DNA of 64,000 nt from Ga0077527 sp964531455 (GCA_964531455.1 CAZHFZ010000004.1:1-64000); one strand, 5' to 3'; positions 42,801 through 51,247 are shown, counted from the stretch's first letter. Notes: generated from the sequence alone by a model not told the origin. Program-made: numbers and translations.

Positions 42801-43555
42801 TGATTGTGCGCACCGGAAAACCGGAAACGGTTGAAAAAGCGGCGGCACTTCCAATAAAACTGGATATTGGCATTGATCTGCAGGACAAGCTCACCGTACG
42901 CGGAAACGGCCTGGATGCCCTTCTTGGCGGATCGCTGCGCATTACCAACCGCGGCGCAGCGCTGTCGGCTGTCGGCGATGTACAAACCGTGCGCGGCAAC
43001 TACACCGTGTTCGGGCAACAACTGCAAATCGACCGCGGAACCGTCGCCTTTGCCGGCCCGCTGACGGATCCGGGACTGGATCTGCGGGCCATCCGCAAGT
43101 TTCAAGCAGTAGAGGTAGGCGTCGAAGTGACCGGATCATTACAGCGCCCCACTGTCAAACTCGTTTCCATTCCAGACATGTCTGACACCGATCGCCTTGG
43201 CTGGCTGGCTTTGGGACGGGATCCTGCAGGCTCCGACCGCGCCCAGCTCGCAGTACTTCAAGCTGCCGTCCTTAGTTTGACCGGCAGTGGTGGAAAACCC
43301 GTGCAAAAGCAGATCGCCGAGGGGATCGGGCTCGATGAAATCGGATTTGCCGGCGGCGAAAATGGCGCGCTTGGTGTGGTCGCCCTGGGCAAAAAGCTGA
43401 CTGATAAATTGAGTATCCGCCTGGAACAAACTCTGGGGGGGACGGCTGGAAGTCTGCTGCGCATGGACTACCTGCTTTCAGAACGCTGGCGCCTGCGGGG
43501 CACTGCAGGCGCCGAGAATGCCGGCGACATCCTGTTCACAATACGCTTCGATTAA
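39842..43555 (+). CDS. tamB: Translocation and assembly module protein TamB (AsmA-like)
   Basis: A 1237-residue protein with an N-terminal membrane anchor (LTITTAAIAACVLVLAFTWLG), a very long region of repeating beta-strands (repeats ending in G-x-L or G-R-L) that forms a periplasm-spanning hydrophobic groove, and the C-terminal TamB domain (DUF490) with IRKFQAVEVGVEVTGSLQRP, DRLGWLALGRDP and the end DILFTIRF. It bridges the inner membrane to TamA; AsmA-like proteins of this kind also move phospholipids to the outer membrane. It starts immediately after tamA. Confidence 0.95.
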   Translation: MGQRSLLIRLTITTAAIAACVLVLAFTWLGSSSGLDWAAQKIIWLGEGAITAEGIEGSLLDEVRIRKLQVRNDDFGLEAEIVVLRWQPLDLLRRELHLSRASASLLRYRNLSTTPSKLPTSLALPLDISIAALEINRLEISNLPAIENLKLGYAGGRNQHDIRLLQTQSEGWTIDGVLQVNALSPFQTNGQIQATRGTTALAMQAKAGITGTLEALQVKLSGGGRGTSIESSAVLRPYAAQPLDRLDAHARDLDLSAWNDAWPRTRINFDATAKSIDQLLTGTLHAENSANGTLNSGRLPLSTVDARFTGSDNTWRLPTLDVQLSGGGRVSGSAAVSNGAGSMDIQFRGIDAARIDSRLRSIKVSGSAKISGNPESQSAMAKLDGAGVQLQFSANQAGGTLTVDRAHLQAGAGTADIKGRLELKNAQAFDFSGTFSRLDPSKLAAIQPATLNGRISANGKLQPEWQAQVDINLVDSRLRNLPFNAHAAFATRKSHWFDGNAQLAIGRNRAEIKGGYGKPQDQLRWTVEAEDLRALDTTLGGRITGNGSVTGATDGPALDFTIEGQQLAYGNQRMARLDAQGMLGAGRDGALRVSATASGLQISETLVDNLRLSGNGSRTRHTIDGSVQGADGNGTLRATGGLDAQGRWTGSLDQLELKRPWPLRLSAPAQITAGSGILVIEQLRANLLDGEFGPATLRAEKGRINTNGAFRGISVARLLPRNSGLVDAGLRLGGQWALALENTWTGKASLHRESGDLSLTGEPPVPLALRKALLNLNAADSGIDIAADIDSGAMGTAAGQLQTRLIRKDGVWMLPGEAPLSGTINLDFRSMAWLRALLPGLDRIDGLMAARIRAEGTVATPRFSGTITGNQLLFRAVGPGLDLRDGRLRATLEDTRFRLDEFELKAGKGRITANGTADLTGGLRSIDLAARAEHAQILLAPQWSAIIDGTGRLGFRDRRVTLEGRFGLDEGRYDLGAKLKPGLSDDVIVRTGKPETVEKAAALPIKLDIGIDLQDKLTVRGNGLDALLGGSLRITNRGAALSAVGDVQTVRGNYTVFGQQLQIDRGTVAFAGPLTDPGLDLRAIRKFQAVEVGVEVTGSLQRPTVKLVSIPDMSDTDRLGWLALGRDPAGSDRAQLAVLQAAVLSLTGSGGKPVQKQIAEGIGLDEIGFAGGENGALGVVALGKKLTDKLSIRLEQTLGGTAGSLLRMDYLLSERWRLRGTAGAENAGDILFTIRFD

Positions 43556-43637
43556 GCAAAAACACGCTGATATACAAGCGCTTGCAAGTTCCATAAAATG
43601 GTCGTTCGCAGTCCAAAATAGATCGGAGGAGATCGTG

Positions 43638-44618
43638 ATGAAAAAAACAGGGAAAGTCCTTGCTCTTGGTATCGCAGCCATCACAACAGCCACACTGCCG
43701 AGCATTGTTACAGCACAGGAAGTCTGGCCGAGCAGAGCTGTCCGCATCATCAATCCATTTCCTGCAGGCGGCGGCACCGACGCATTCGCCCGACCTCTTG
43801 CAGCACGCCTGAACGCGGAATTAGGCCAGCAAATCCTGATTGAAAACATTGGTGGTGCCGGCGGAACACTGGGTGCATCAGTTGCAGCCAAGGCGCCGGG
43901 CAACGGCTATAACTGGTTCATGGGCGCCGTTCACCACACGATCGCCGAAACGCTCTACACCAAGCTCCAGTACAGTCTTGAACGTGACTTCATGCCGGTC
44001 ACCGTCGCTGCCTATGTACCCAGTGCAGTAGTCATTCATCCGTCGATACCCGCCAAGACCGTCAAGGAACTGATCGCACTCGAGAAAAAAAATCCGGGCA
44101 AGATCAACTTCGGTTCTGCGGGTTACGGCACGACGCACCACATGAATGGCGAACTGTTCAACCTGATCACCGGCACAAAACTCGTGCACGTGCCGTTCAA
44201 GGGCGCGGGCCCGCTGACGCCGGCGCTGATGTCGGGTGAAGTGGATATGGCGTTTGACGGCATGGGCACCGCTGCGCCGAACATCAAGGCCGGTCGACTG
44301 CGCGCTCTGGCAGTCACCACGGCCAAACGTTCGGCACTGCTGCCCGAGGTTCCGACCCTTCAGGAGGCCGGCGTCAACATGGACGTCACCACCTGGTATG
44401 CACTGTGGGCGGTCAAAGGCACCTCCAAGGCAGTCATCGATCGCATGCATCAGGCCACGGTCAAGGTCATGGCATCGCCGGAAATCAAAAAGGTCTGGGA
44501 TTCCCTCGGTGCAACGCCCGGTGGCCAGAGTCCGGCAGAAATGGAGAAATTCGTAAAACAGGAAATAGCGACCTGGGGCAAGGTCGTCAAGGCTTCCGGT
44601 GCCAAAGTCGACAACTGA
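43638..44618 (+). CDS. Bug/TctC-family periplasmic substrate-binding protein (4 of 5)
   Basis: The ATG at 43638 is chosen because GGAGGAG (43625-43631) is correctly spaced and a signal peptide follows (MKKTGKVLALGIAAITTATL, cleavage near VTAQEVWP). The 326-residue product has motifs WPSRAVRIINPFPAGGGTDA, IENIGGAGGTLGASVAAKAP and VPFKGAGPLTPALMSGEVDM. It overlaps the malonyl-CoA decarboxylase start by 20 bp, so the two are coupled; malonate or a related acid is a plausible but unproven ligand. A 10-bp palindrome CAAGCGCTTG lies upstream at 43575-43584. Confidence 0.92.
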   Translation: MKKTGKVLALGIAAITTATLPSIVTAQEVWPSRAVRIINPFPAGGGTDAFARPLAARLNAELGQQILIENIGGAGGTLGASVAAKAPGNGYNWFMGAVHHTIAETLYTKLQYSLERDFMPVTVAAYVPSAVVIHPSIPAKTVKELIALEKKNPGKINFGSAGYGTTHHMNGELFNLITGTKLVHVPFKGAGPLTPALMSGEVDMAFDGMGTAAPNIKAGRLRALAVTTAKRSALLPEVPTLQEAGVNMDVTTWYALWAVKGTSKAVIDRMHQATVKVMASPEIKKVWDSLGATPGGQSPAEMEKFVKQEIATWGKVVKASGAKVDN

Positions 44619-45921
44619 TACTGCCGCACCTCCGGAAACGGGCCTGCTGGCCCGTTTGTGGAACGGCGTTACGGCGCGCAGCCGCACGCTGCGCGACCGC
44701 CGCCGGCAGAACTGGCTTGCTGAAGCCGCTGAAACGCTTTACTCGGAACTGGGTGAAGCTTCCGGTGTCGCTCTGGCGCGGCGAATCCTTGATCGTTATG
44801 CCGCACTGCCGCCGGAAGGCAAGCTGGAGTTCCTGAACGTTCTGGCAACACGTTTCGCCGCCAACCCGCAACGGCTGGACGCGGCTATCCGCGCGTATTT
44901 TGCCGATCCGCATCCTGCAATGATCCGCCAGGTGCATGAAGCCTCCGATTCGCGCCGGCCCGAACTGCTGCGCCGGCTGAATTTCGCACCGAGCGGCACC
45001 GCAAGCCTGCTGCGCATGCGCGAAGACGTGATCGACCAGTTGCGCGATCACCCTGAACTCGGTGAAGTCGACGCCGACTTCGAGCACCTGTTCCACTCCT
45101 GGTTCAATCGCGGATTCCTGCAATTGCGCCCCATCGACTGGCATACGCCGGCGGTTGTGCTCGAAAAAATCATCCGCTACGAAGCCGTCCACGAGATTTC
45201 CGGCTGGGGCGACCTGCGACGGCGCCTCGATCCACCTGACCGCAAATGCTTTGCGTTCTTCCATCCGACGCTCGCCGATGATCCGCTGATTTTTGTTGAA
45301 GTCGCGCTGACCCACGAGATTCCGGACGCCATCGCACCACTGCTCGCCGACGGACGCATGCCGATCAATCCGCGCACCGCCAAAACCGCGGTGTTCTATT
45401 CGATTTCAAACTGCCAGCGCGGACTGCGAGGCGTATCGTTCGGAAACTTCCTGATCAAGCAGGTTGCGGCAGAGCTCAAACGCGACTTTCCGCAGCTGCG
45501 CATCTTTGTCACGCTGTCGCCGGTACCCGGCTTCATGGGATGGCTCAAACGCACGTATCCGGAGTCACCACTGCTGCAGGACATGTCGCGCCCGGACTGG
45601 CATGCCGAGCCGGCACTCGCCACAAAACTGCGTCCGGGATTGCAGGACAAGGCTGCGGAATATCTTCTTGAAGCCAAAAATGGCGCTGGACGACCGACTG
45701 ATCCTGTGGCCCGCTTCCATCTCGGCAATGGCGCGAGCATCGAAAACATCCGCTGGCTGGGCGATCCCTCACCCAAGGGCCAGCAGAACGCCGCCGGCTT
45801 CATGGTGAACTACCTCTACGACCTCGAAAACATCGAGGCCAACCACGAAGCACACATCAAACACGGCACGATCTTCGCATCGCCGCGGGTGCGCACATTG
45901 CGCACCCGGACAAACAGCTGA
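44599..45921 (+). CDS. Malonyl-CoA decarboxylase
   Basis: A 440-residue protein from a GTG at 44599 inside the end of the preceding Bug gene. The N-terminal four-helix region (RLDAAIRAYF, LLRRLNFAPSGTASLLRMRE) is followed by the GNAT-like catalytic domain: FFHPTLADDPLIFVEVALT, FYSISNCQRGLRGVSFGNFL, and the catalytic Ser/His segment around VTLSPVPGFMGWL. It releases CO2 from malonyl-CoA to give acetyl-CoA. Coupling to a Bug gene suggests use of exogenous malonate-type acids, though regulation of malonyl-CoA pools is an alternative. It converges with the SET-domain gene, with only 6 bp between the stops. Confidence 0.93.
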   Translation: MPKSTTDTAAPPETGLLARLWNGVTARSRTLRDRRRQNWLAEAAETLYSELGEASGVALARRILDRYAALPPEGKLEFLNVLATRFAANPQRLDAAIRAYFADPHPAMIRQVHEASDSRRPELLRRLNFAPSGTASLLRMREDVIDQLRDHPELGEVDADFEHLFHSWFNRGFLQLRPIDWHTPAVVLEKIIRYEAVHEISGWGDLRRRLDPPDRKCFAFFHPTLADDPLIFVEVALTHEIPDAIAPLLADGRMPINPRTAKTAVFYSISNCQRGLRGVSFGNFLIKQVAAELKRDFPQLRIFVTLSPVPGFMGWLKRTYPESPLLQDMSRPDWHAEPALATKLRPGLQDKAAEYLLEAKNGAGRPTDPVARFHLGNGASIENIRWLGDPSPKGQQNAAGFMVNYLYDLENIEANHEAHIKHGTIFASPRVRTLRTRTNS

Positions 45922-45927
45922 TTTGCC

Positions 45928-46515
45928 CTAACGTTTGCTGCCCAGCAGCGTGCCGCGGCATTTGCGCACGCCACAATGGCAGGGATGCTCACGCTTCAGT
46001 TTCGGCGTGTGACGCTCCTCCAGCACCAGGTTGTAGTCGTATGACAGCTCCTGGCCAGTCTGAATCGGACGAATGGCATCAATAAACACGCGGCCGTCTT
46101 CTTCATTCGCTTCGCAATTCGGTGCACAGGAGTGATTGATCCAGCGCGCCGGTCCGCCGCGTTTGGTCGCATCAATCACCACCTTGTCGGTTGCAGCGAA
46201 CAGCATGGTGTGCGAAGAACCGTCATGCAGGTCGCCATAACGCCGGTCCGCCTCGGCGTGTGACATGCGCTCCCCGGTGTATTCAAGGATTCGCGCGCCT
46301 TTGGCGATCGTATTGACCGCAAACACACCGCGGCCATGAATCGGCGAGTTACGAACCGCAACGCGCGGTTTTGCTGCCTTGACGGTTTTAGCCGCCGTTT
46401 TACTTGGGCCGGACTTTTTTACTATCCTATTGTTTTTTATAGGTTTTTTTGAATTCTTGCGGGATGCACTGCCGGCTTTAGTCTTGGCTTTCGACTTCGT
46501 TTTCTTTTGACTCAT
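45928..46515 (-). CDS. SET-domain protein lysine methyltransferase-like protein with lysine-rich tail
   Basis: A 195-residue protein. Residues 1-50 form a basic tail with 16 lysines (KSKAKTKAGSASRKNSKK), resembling a histone tail. Residues about 50-165 are a SET domain with the cofactor and catalytic motifs: GRGVFA (61-66), EYTGE (78-82), NHSCAPNC (127-134) and the catalytic tyrosine in YDYN (159-162). A post-SET zinc motif CHCGVRKCRG (179-188) follows. It should transfer methyl from S-adenosylmethionine to a protein lysine. The start overlaps the stop of the dehydratase gene by four bases, implying coupled translation. Substrates are unknown; the tail itself could be one. Confidence 0.9.
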   Translation of the reverse strand: MSQKKTKSKAKTKAGSASRKNSKKPIKNNRIVKKSGPSKTAAKTVKAAKPRVAVRNSPIHGRGVFAVNTIAKGARILEYTGERMSHAEADRRYGDLHDGSSHTMLFAATDKVVIDATKRGGPARWINHSCAPNCEANEEDGRVFIDAIRPIQTGQELSYDYNLVLEERHTPKLKREHPCHCGVRKCRGTLLGSKR

Positions 46516-48293
46516 CGCTTGCGGGGGGCCTGGGTGGTGATTTCAGTTTTCAAAAATGCAAAGTCGCAGCCCTCATCGGCCTGCGTGATCTGCTCCATAA
46601 ACAACTTGCGGTAACCGCGCGTGTCGTCCTTGCGCGGCTTCGGTGCCTTCCACTTCTTGCGACGCTCGGCCAACTCTGCGTCACTGACCAGCAGTTCCAG
46701 CTTGCGTGCCGGCACATCGAGACGGATACGGTCGCCGTTCTGCACCAGCGCGAGTGTACCGCCGACTGCCGACTCAGGCGTCACATGCAGCACAATCGCG
46801 CCGAACGCAGTGCCGCTCATGCGCGCATCGGAAATGCGCACCATGTCTTTCACACCCTTGGCCGCGAGTTTTTTCGGGATCGGCAGGTAACCGGCTTCGG
46901 GCATGCCGGGCGCGCCGATCGGACCGGCGTTTTTCAGAACAAGAATGTCATCGGCCTTGACGTCGAGGTCGGGATCATCGACCCGCTCAGCCATATCCGG
47001 CAATGACTCAAACACCACCGCACGGCCCTCGTGCCTAGTCAGCTTAGGGTCCATCGCCGCCTGCTTGATGATCGCACCGCCCGGCGCGAGATTGCCGCGC
47101 AGCACTGCAATACTGCCGCCGGCAAACACCGGATCCTTGAATTTGCGCACCACCTTCTGATCCCAGGCCGGCGGGGCTTCAGCAAGATCTTCGCCGAGGG
47201 TTTTTCCGGTGACCGTCAGTGCCTTCAGATTGAGCTGGTGTTTGAGTTCCCTAAGGATCACGGCAAGACCGCCAGCCTTGTAGAGATCTTCCATATAACC
47301 CTGACCGGTCGGTTTCAGATCAACCAGTACCGGCGTCTCACGACCCATCTTGTCGAAGGCATCCAGATCCAGCTTGATGCCGAGGCGCCCCGCCATCGCC
47401 GTCATATGCACGATCGCATTGGTCGATCCGCCGACGGCAAACAGTACGCGCAACGCGTTTTCGAACGCCTCCACCGTCATGATCTTGTCAGGCGTCAGTT
47501 TCTCTTTGGCCATCGCCACGGCGCGCGCACCGCTGGCTTCCGCCTGTCGCAGACGGTCGGCCATCACGGCCGGTACGCAGGAACCGCCGGGCAGCATCAT
47601 GCCCATCGCTTCGGTGCACAGCGCCATCGTGCTCGCCGTGCCCATCACCATGCAGGTACCGGCCGAAGGCGCGAGCTTGTTGTTGATCTCGCCGATTTCC
47701 TGTTCGGAGATTTCGGTGGCGCGGTACTTGCCCCAGAAGCGGCGGCAGTCGGTGCAGGCCCCCAGACGCTCACCCTTGTGGTCACCGGTGATCATCGGCC
47801 CGGTCACCAGCATGATCGACGGCACATTGGCACTCGCCGCACCCATCAGCAATGCCGGCACGGTCTTGTCGCAGCCGCCGATCAGCACCACCGAATCCAC
47901 TGGCTGGCCGCGCATCATCTCCTCGGTATCAACCGACATCAGATTGCGCAGATACATGCTGGTCGGATAGGCGAACGACTCATGCAGCGTGATTACCGGA
48001 AACTCCACCGGCAGACCACCGGCGAGCATCACGCCGCGTTTGACCGCCTCAATCAGTTCCGGGACATTGCGGTGGCAGGCGTTGAAACCGCTGAAGGTGT
48101 TGGTAATGCCGACAATGGGCCGGTCCAGCGCATCATCGGTGTACCCCATCGCCTTGATGAAGGCCTTGCGCAGGAACAGCGAGAAGCCCTCGTCGCCATA
48201 AGCCGTGAGGCCCTTGCGCATGCCGCTTTTCGCTGCGCTTTTCGTTGCGCTTTTTGCCGCGCCTTTTACAGCCTTGCCGCTCTTTTTTTCCAT
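46512..48293 (-). CDS. IlvD/Edd-family dehydratase with lysine-rich N-terminal extension
   Basis: A 593-residue Fe-S dehydratase. Cluster-ligand cysteines are seen at C73 (FNACH), C141 (GGCDKTVPA) and C214 (SAGTCMVMGTA). The sequence (TNTFSGFNACHRNVPELIEA, HESFAYPTSMYLRNLMSVDT) suggests the sugar-acid or broad-specificity branch rather than housekeeping dihydroxy-acid dehydratase, but this needs a tree. The first 27 residues contain eight lysines (KKSGKAVKGAAKSATKSAAK) and precede the normal family start near MRKGLTAYG. The long start is supported by an AAGG ribosome site a few bases before ATG 48293, whereas the inner ATG at 48221 has none. The SET-domain gene follows with a 4-bp overlap. 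Confidence 0.9.
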   Translation of the reverse strand: MEKKSGKAVKGAAKSATKSAAKSGMRKGLTAYGDEGFSLFLRKAFIKAMGYTDDALDRPIVGITNTFSGFNACHRNVPELIEAVKRGVMLAGGLPVEFPVITLHESFAYPTSMYLRNLMSVDTEEMMRGQPVDSVVLIGGCDKTVPALLMGAASANVPSIMLVTGPMITGDHKGERLGACTDCRRFWGKYRATEISEQEIGEINNKLAPSAGTCMVMGTASTMALCTEAMGMMLPGGSCVPAVMADRLRQAEASGARAVAMAKEKLTPDKIMTVEAFENALRVLFAVGGSTNAIVHMTAMAGRLGIKLDLDAFDKMGRETPVLVDLKPTGQGYMEDLYKAGGLAVILRELKHQLNLKALTVTGKTLGEDLAEAPPAWDQKVVRKFKDPVFAGGSIAVLRGNLAPGGAIIKQAAMDPKLTRHEGRAVVFESLPDMAERVDDPDLDVKADDILVLKNAGPIGAPGMPEAGYLPIPKKLAAKGVKDMVRISDARMSGTAFGAIVLHVTPESAVGGTLALVQNGDRIRLDVPARKLELLVSDAELAERRKKWKAPKPRKDDTRGYRKLFMEQITQADEGCDFAFLKTEITTQAPRKR

Positions 48294-48419
48294 GGAGTCA
48301 CCTTACTTGATGCTGCGTCATCCGGGATGCGCAGTCACACTGGAAACAACTGTTTCTGGAGTCCGACAAGATAGCGGATGCACCTTCCACGGCGCAAGTA
48401 GCTACAGGGCCGCAAAACC

Positions 48420-49478
48420 TCAAAACGGCAGCAGGCTCTTCAGTCCGGTGTCGCGTGCGATGGAGGCCAGACTTTCCAGCGTATCCGCAGGCAGCAACAG
48501 GCCGTCGCGCCGGTTGGCAATATCGTTGTTGGCCTCGATCTCGCCGGGATAAAACACTTCGTCATGGCCCTTGGCCAGCGGCACCGACTTCAGTTCGGCA
48601 ATGTACTGCTCCATGCGTGCGTTGAACTGCGCCAGCGGCTGCAGCGCCTCGATATTGATCGCAACCATGAAGTGGCCGCAGTTACTCTTCTCCGCCGTCT
48701 TGTAGGGGCTGTGGACGCCGGATAAAAAGCCGCTGCCGGTGAGCACACCGGACAGCACATCAACCATCATCGCAATCGCATAACCCTTGTGGCCGGCCAT
48801 CGGCAGCACGATGCCTTCGATCGCTGCCTGCGGATCGGTGGTTGGCGCACCGTCCTTGTCGATGGCCCAGCCCTCGGGAATCGGCTGCCGCCTGTTGTGC
48901 GCCAGATAGATCTTGCCGCGCGCCACACCGGTATTCGCCATATCCATCAGAAAGGGCGGGTGTTTGCCCGCCGGCGTCGCCACCGACCAGGGATTGGTGC
49001 CGACGATTTTCTTGCGCCCGCCCCAAGGGGCCATCGCCGGACCGCCATTGGTCGTCAGCAGCATCACGCAGCCGTCGAGCGCGCCGAGTCGGGTGTAATA
49101 CATGCAGGTGCCGAAATGATTCGACATACGCACACCAACGGCGGCAATCCCGTGCTGTTTGGCCCGCTTTACTGCTTCGCGCGTCGCCAGCATGGTCAGC
49201 ACATGGCCGACGCCGTCGTGTCCGTCGATCACCGCCATCGCGCCGGCATCCACCACGAATTCGGGTTTGGTCACCGGCGTCATCACCTTGTTGCGCAATC
49301 GATCCAGATACCAGCCCAGACGCAACACACCATGCGACTGGTGACCCCACAGATCCGACTGCACCAGCGTGTCGGCCAGCAGGCGCGCATCCGCTTCCGG
49401 CATGCCGGCACCGGCATAAACCGCCGTTGCAAATTCGTTCAGACGCGCGGCATCAACACGCACCTCAGCCTTTGGCAT
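48420..49478 (-). CDS. Ldh family NAD(P)-dependent oxidoreductase (malate/L-lactate dehydrogenase type 2)
   Basis: The ATG at 49478 (MPKAEVRVDAARLNEF) is chosen; it lies 14 bp inside the end of the upstream dehydrogenase gene. The 352-residue product has the family motifs SDLWGHQSHGVLRLGWYLDR, ISNHFG-like RMSNHFGTCMYY and the nucleotide-binding GGRKKIVGTNPWSVATP plus PMAGHKGYAIAMMVDVLSG. Members reduce 2-oxo acids such as sulfolactate, malate or 2,3-diketogulonate, with NAD(P)H bound in a non-Rossmann fold. The substrate is unknown. It belongs to an operon with a HIBADH-like dehydrogenase and an enoyl-CoA hydratase. Confidence 0.88.
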   Translation of the reverse strand: MPKAEVRVDAARLNEFATAVYAGAGMPEADARLLADTLVQSDLWGHQSHGVLRLGWYLDRLRNKVMTPVTKPEFVVDAGAMAVIDGHDGVGHVLTMLATREAVKRAKQHGIAAVGVRMSNHFGTCMYYTRLGALDGCVMLLTTNGGPAMAPWGGRKKIVGTNPWSVATPAGKHPPFLMDMANTGVARGKIYLAHNRRQPIPEGWAIDKDGAPTTDPQAAIEGIVLPMAGHKGYAIAMMVDVLSGVLTGSGFLSGVHSPYKTAEKSNCGHFMVAINIEALQPLAQFNARMEQYIAELKSVPLAKGHDEVFYPGEIEANNDIANRRDGLLLPADTLESLASIARDTGLKSLLPF

Positions 49479-50367
49479 CACCGCCTCCACTGCGGAACTG
49501 CACAACCAGCAACTCCTCAAAGACCTTGATCATCGCGCCCTTGTCGAGATGACCATGGCCTTTGAGCAAGGCCATCTGATAGGTCGCTGATGCCGCCGCC
49601 AGAACCGGCATCGGAATGTTATGGGTGGCACTGACCTTGGCACCCGCATCAATATCCTTGTAAGCATGCTGCAGCGGATAACCGTCGGAAAAATTGTTCT
49701 TGAGGATTCGCGGAATAAAAAACTCCGAAGCGTAGCTGCGCCCGGTACCGCTGTTGATGATCCTGCCGATCTTCTCCGGATCAATGCCCAGCTTGACCGC
49801 CATCGGCAACACCTCCGCAATCGCTGCGCAGTTGATGTCGAACAGCAACTGGTTGATCAGTTTGGACAACTGGCCGCTGCCCGAATCGCCCATGTGCAGG
49901 ATGTTGTTGGCCACGCAGGACAGAAAGGGACGGACTTTCTCCAGTGTTTCCGCCTTGCCGCCGCACATCGCCGTCAGCGTGCCTTCGATCGCACGCGCTT
50001 CCATGCCGGACACCGGCGCATCAATAAAACCGGTGCCCCGCTCCGCCAGCCGGTTCGCGAACTCGCGGGTCTCCAGGTAATCCATGGTGCTGGTATCAAC
50101 AATGATCTGGGAGGCTCCCATCATCGCGGCGATGCCCTTCGCACCGAACAGCGTTTCCCGCACCGCCTCGGTTCCCGGCAGACAAAGAAAAACGATGTCG
50201 GCACGCGCCACCACAGCGAGGTCACTGGTGGCATGCGCGCCCTTGGCCTCCAATTCAGCATGGCGCTTGCCGCTGGCGGAACTGACCGTCAGCTTCGCGC
50301 CGCTTTTCAGCATGTTGATGGCCATGGGCCGTCCCATCTGGCCCAATCCGACAAAAGCGATATGCAT
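49465..50367 (-). CDS. 3-Hydroxyisobutyrate dehydrogenase-family NAD(P)-dependent oxidoreductase
   Basis: A 300-residue protein with the N-terminal Rossmann motif FVGLGQMGRPMAINMLKSG, substrate-binding GTGFIDAPVSGMEARAIEGT, and the catalytic lysine segment GDSGSGQLSKLINQLLFD. This beta-hydroxyacid dehydrogenase family oxidises 3-hydroxyisobutyrate, tartronate semialdehyde-type or 6-phosphogluconate-like substrates. The downstream Ldh gene overlaps its stop and the upstream gene is 40 bp away, so it is part of an operon for carboxylic acid breakdown. Confidence 0.9.
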   Translation of the reverse strand: MHIAFVGLGQMGRPMAINMLKSGAKLTVSSASGKRHAELEAKGAHATSDLAVVARADIVFLCLPGTEAVRETLFGAKGIAAMMGASQIIVDTSTMDYLETREFANRLAERGTGFIDAPVSGMEARAIEGTLTAMCGGKAETLEKVRPFLSCVANNILHMGDSGSGQLSKLINQLLFDINCAAIAEVLPMAVKLGIDPEKIGRIINSGTGRSYASEFFIPRILKNNFSDGYPLQHAYKDIDAGAKVSATHNIPMPVLAAASATYQMALLKGHGHLDKGAMIKVFEELLVVQFRSGGGDAKG

Positions 50368-50407
50368 GGTGTCCGCCTCTACAGGGCGTTGCCGCCCGGC
50401 CTTGTGG

Positions 50408-51196
50408 TTATGCGCCCTTGAACTGCGGCGGACGTTTCTCGATAAACGCGCGCAACGCCTCCTTCGTGTCCTCGGTGCCCTTGAGCTTGTTGTTCATGGT
50501 GTTCTGCAGTTCGAGTTGCTGCTCAACGTCCTGCTGCCAGGCACGACGCAGTGCGATCTTGGTCATCTGCACCGCGATAGGTGCCTTGCTGTTCAGCTTG
50601 CGCGCCAGCGCCATGGCTTCATCCATCAGCTTGTCATGCGGCACCACCGAATAAGCCAGGCCCATGGCCTTGGCCTGAGCGGCATCAAAGGGTTCGCCCA
50701 GCAGGCACAGTTCTGCCGCCTTGGCATGTCCCACCAGACGCGGCAGATACCAGGTCGCGGTTTCCCCCATCAGGCCGCGCTCGACAAAATTGACGCCGAA
50801 GTTGGCCTGTTCACTGAGGATGCGGAAGTCTGCTGCGAACGCCATGTTGCAACCGGCACCGCGGGTCACCCCGTTGACTGCGGCAATCACCGGCTTGGTG
50901 ATCTGGCTGAAACCGATGGCGTAGTAATACTTCATGTCGAAAAGCGGCTGCGGCGAAGTGCCGCCTGCGCCGGCCTTTTCTGCTTCGGCACGGGCTTTCA
51001 GATCAGCGCCGGAGCAGAAACCGCGGCCATTGCCGGTGGCGATAATGGTCCACACATCCGGGTCGGCTTCAGCTGCACGCAACACATGCTCCATCTCATT
51101 GCGCATCACGTTGTCGATGGCATTCAGCCGCTCGGGGCGATTGAGTTTCAGGATGCCGATGTGTTCACGCACTTCCCATTGAATGGCTTGATACAT
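50408..51196 (-). CDS. Enoyl-CoA hydratase/isomerase family protein
   Basis: The ATG at 51196 (MYQAIQWEVREHIGILKLNR) is chosen because a GGAAGG ribosome site precedes it and family similarity starts there; an in-frame ATG 17 codons upstream lacks this. The 262-residue crotonase has both oxyanion-hole segments, GFCSGADL and NGVTRGAGCNMAFAADF, and the acidic NFVERGLMGETATWYLP stretch that carries the catalytic Glu. It hydrates or isomerises an enoyl-CoA. It is the first gene of the minus-strand operon leading to the SET-domain gene. Confidence 0.92.
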   Translation of the reverse strand: MYQAIQWEVREHIGILKLNRPERLNAIDNVMRNEMEHVLRAAEADPDVWTIIATGNGRGFCSGADLKARAEAEKAGAGGTSPQPLFDMKYYYAIGFSQITKPVIAAVNGVTRGAGCNMAFAADFRILSEQANFGVNFVERGLMGETATWYLPRLVGHAKAAELCLLGEPFDAAQAKAMGLAYSVVPHDKLMDEAMALARKLNSKAPIAVQMTKIALRRAWQQDVEQQLELQNTMNNKLKGTEDTKEALRAFIEKRPPQFKGA

Positions 51197-51247
51197 GATG
51201 TTGCCCTTCCCTGCGCTAGATTGAATGGTGGAAATTTTGTCCGGCAT

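Noticed and set aside
47031..48374. Long plus-strand frame antisense to the IlvD/Edd dehydratase
   Set aside because: His/Arg-rich composition without motifs; it is a by-product of the GC-rich codons of the real gene.
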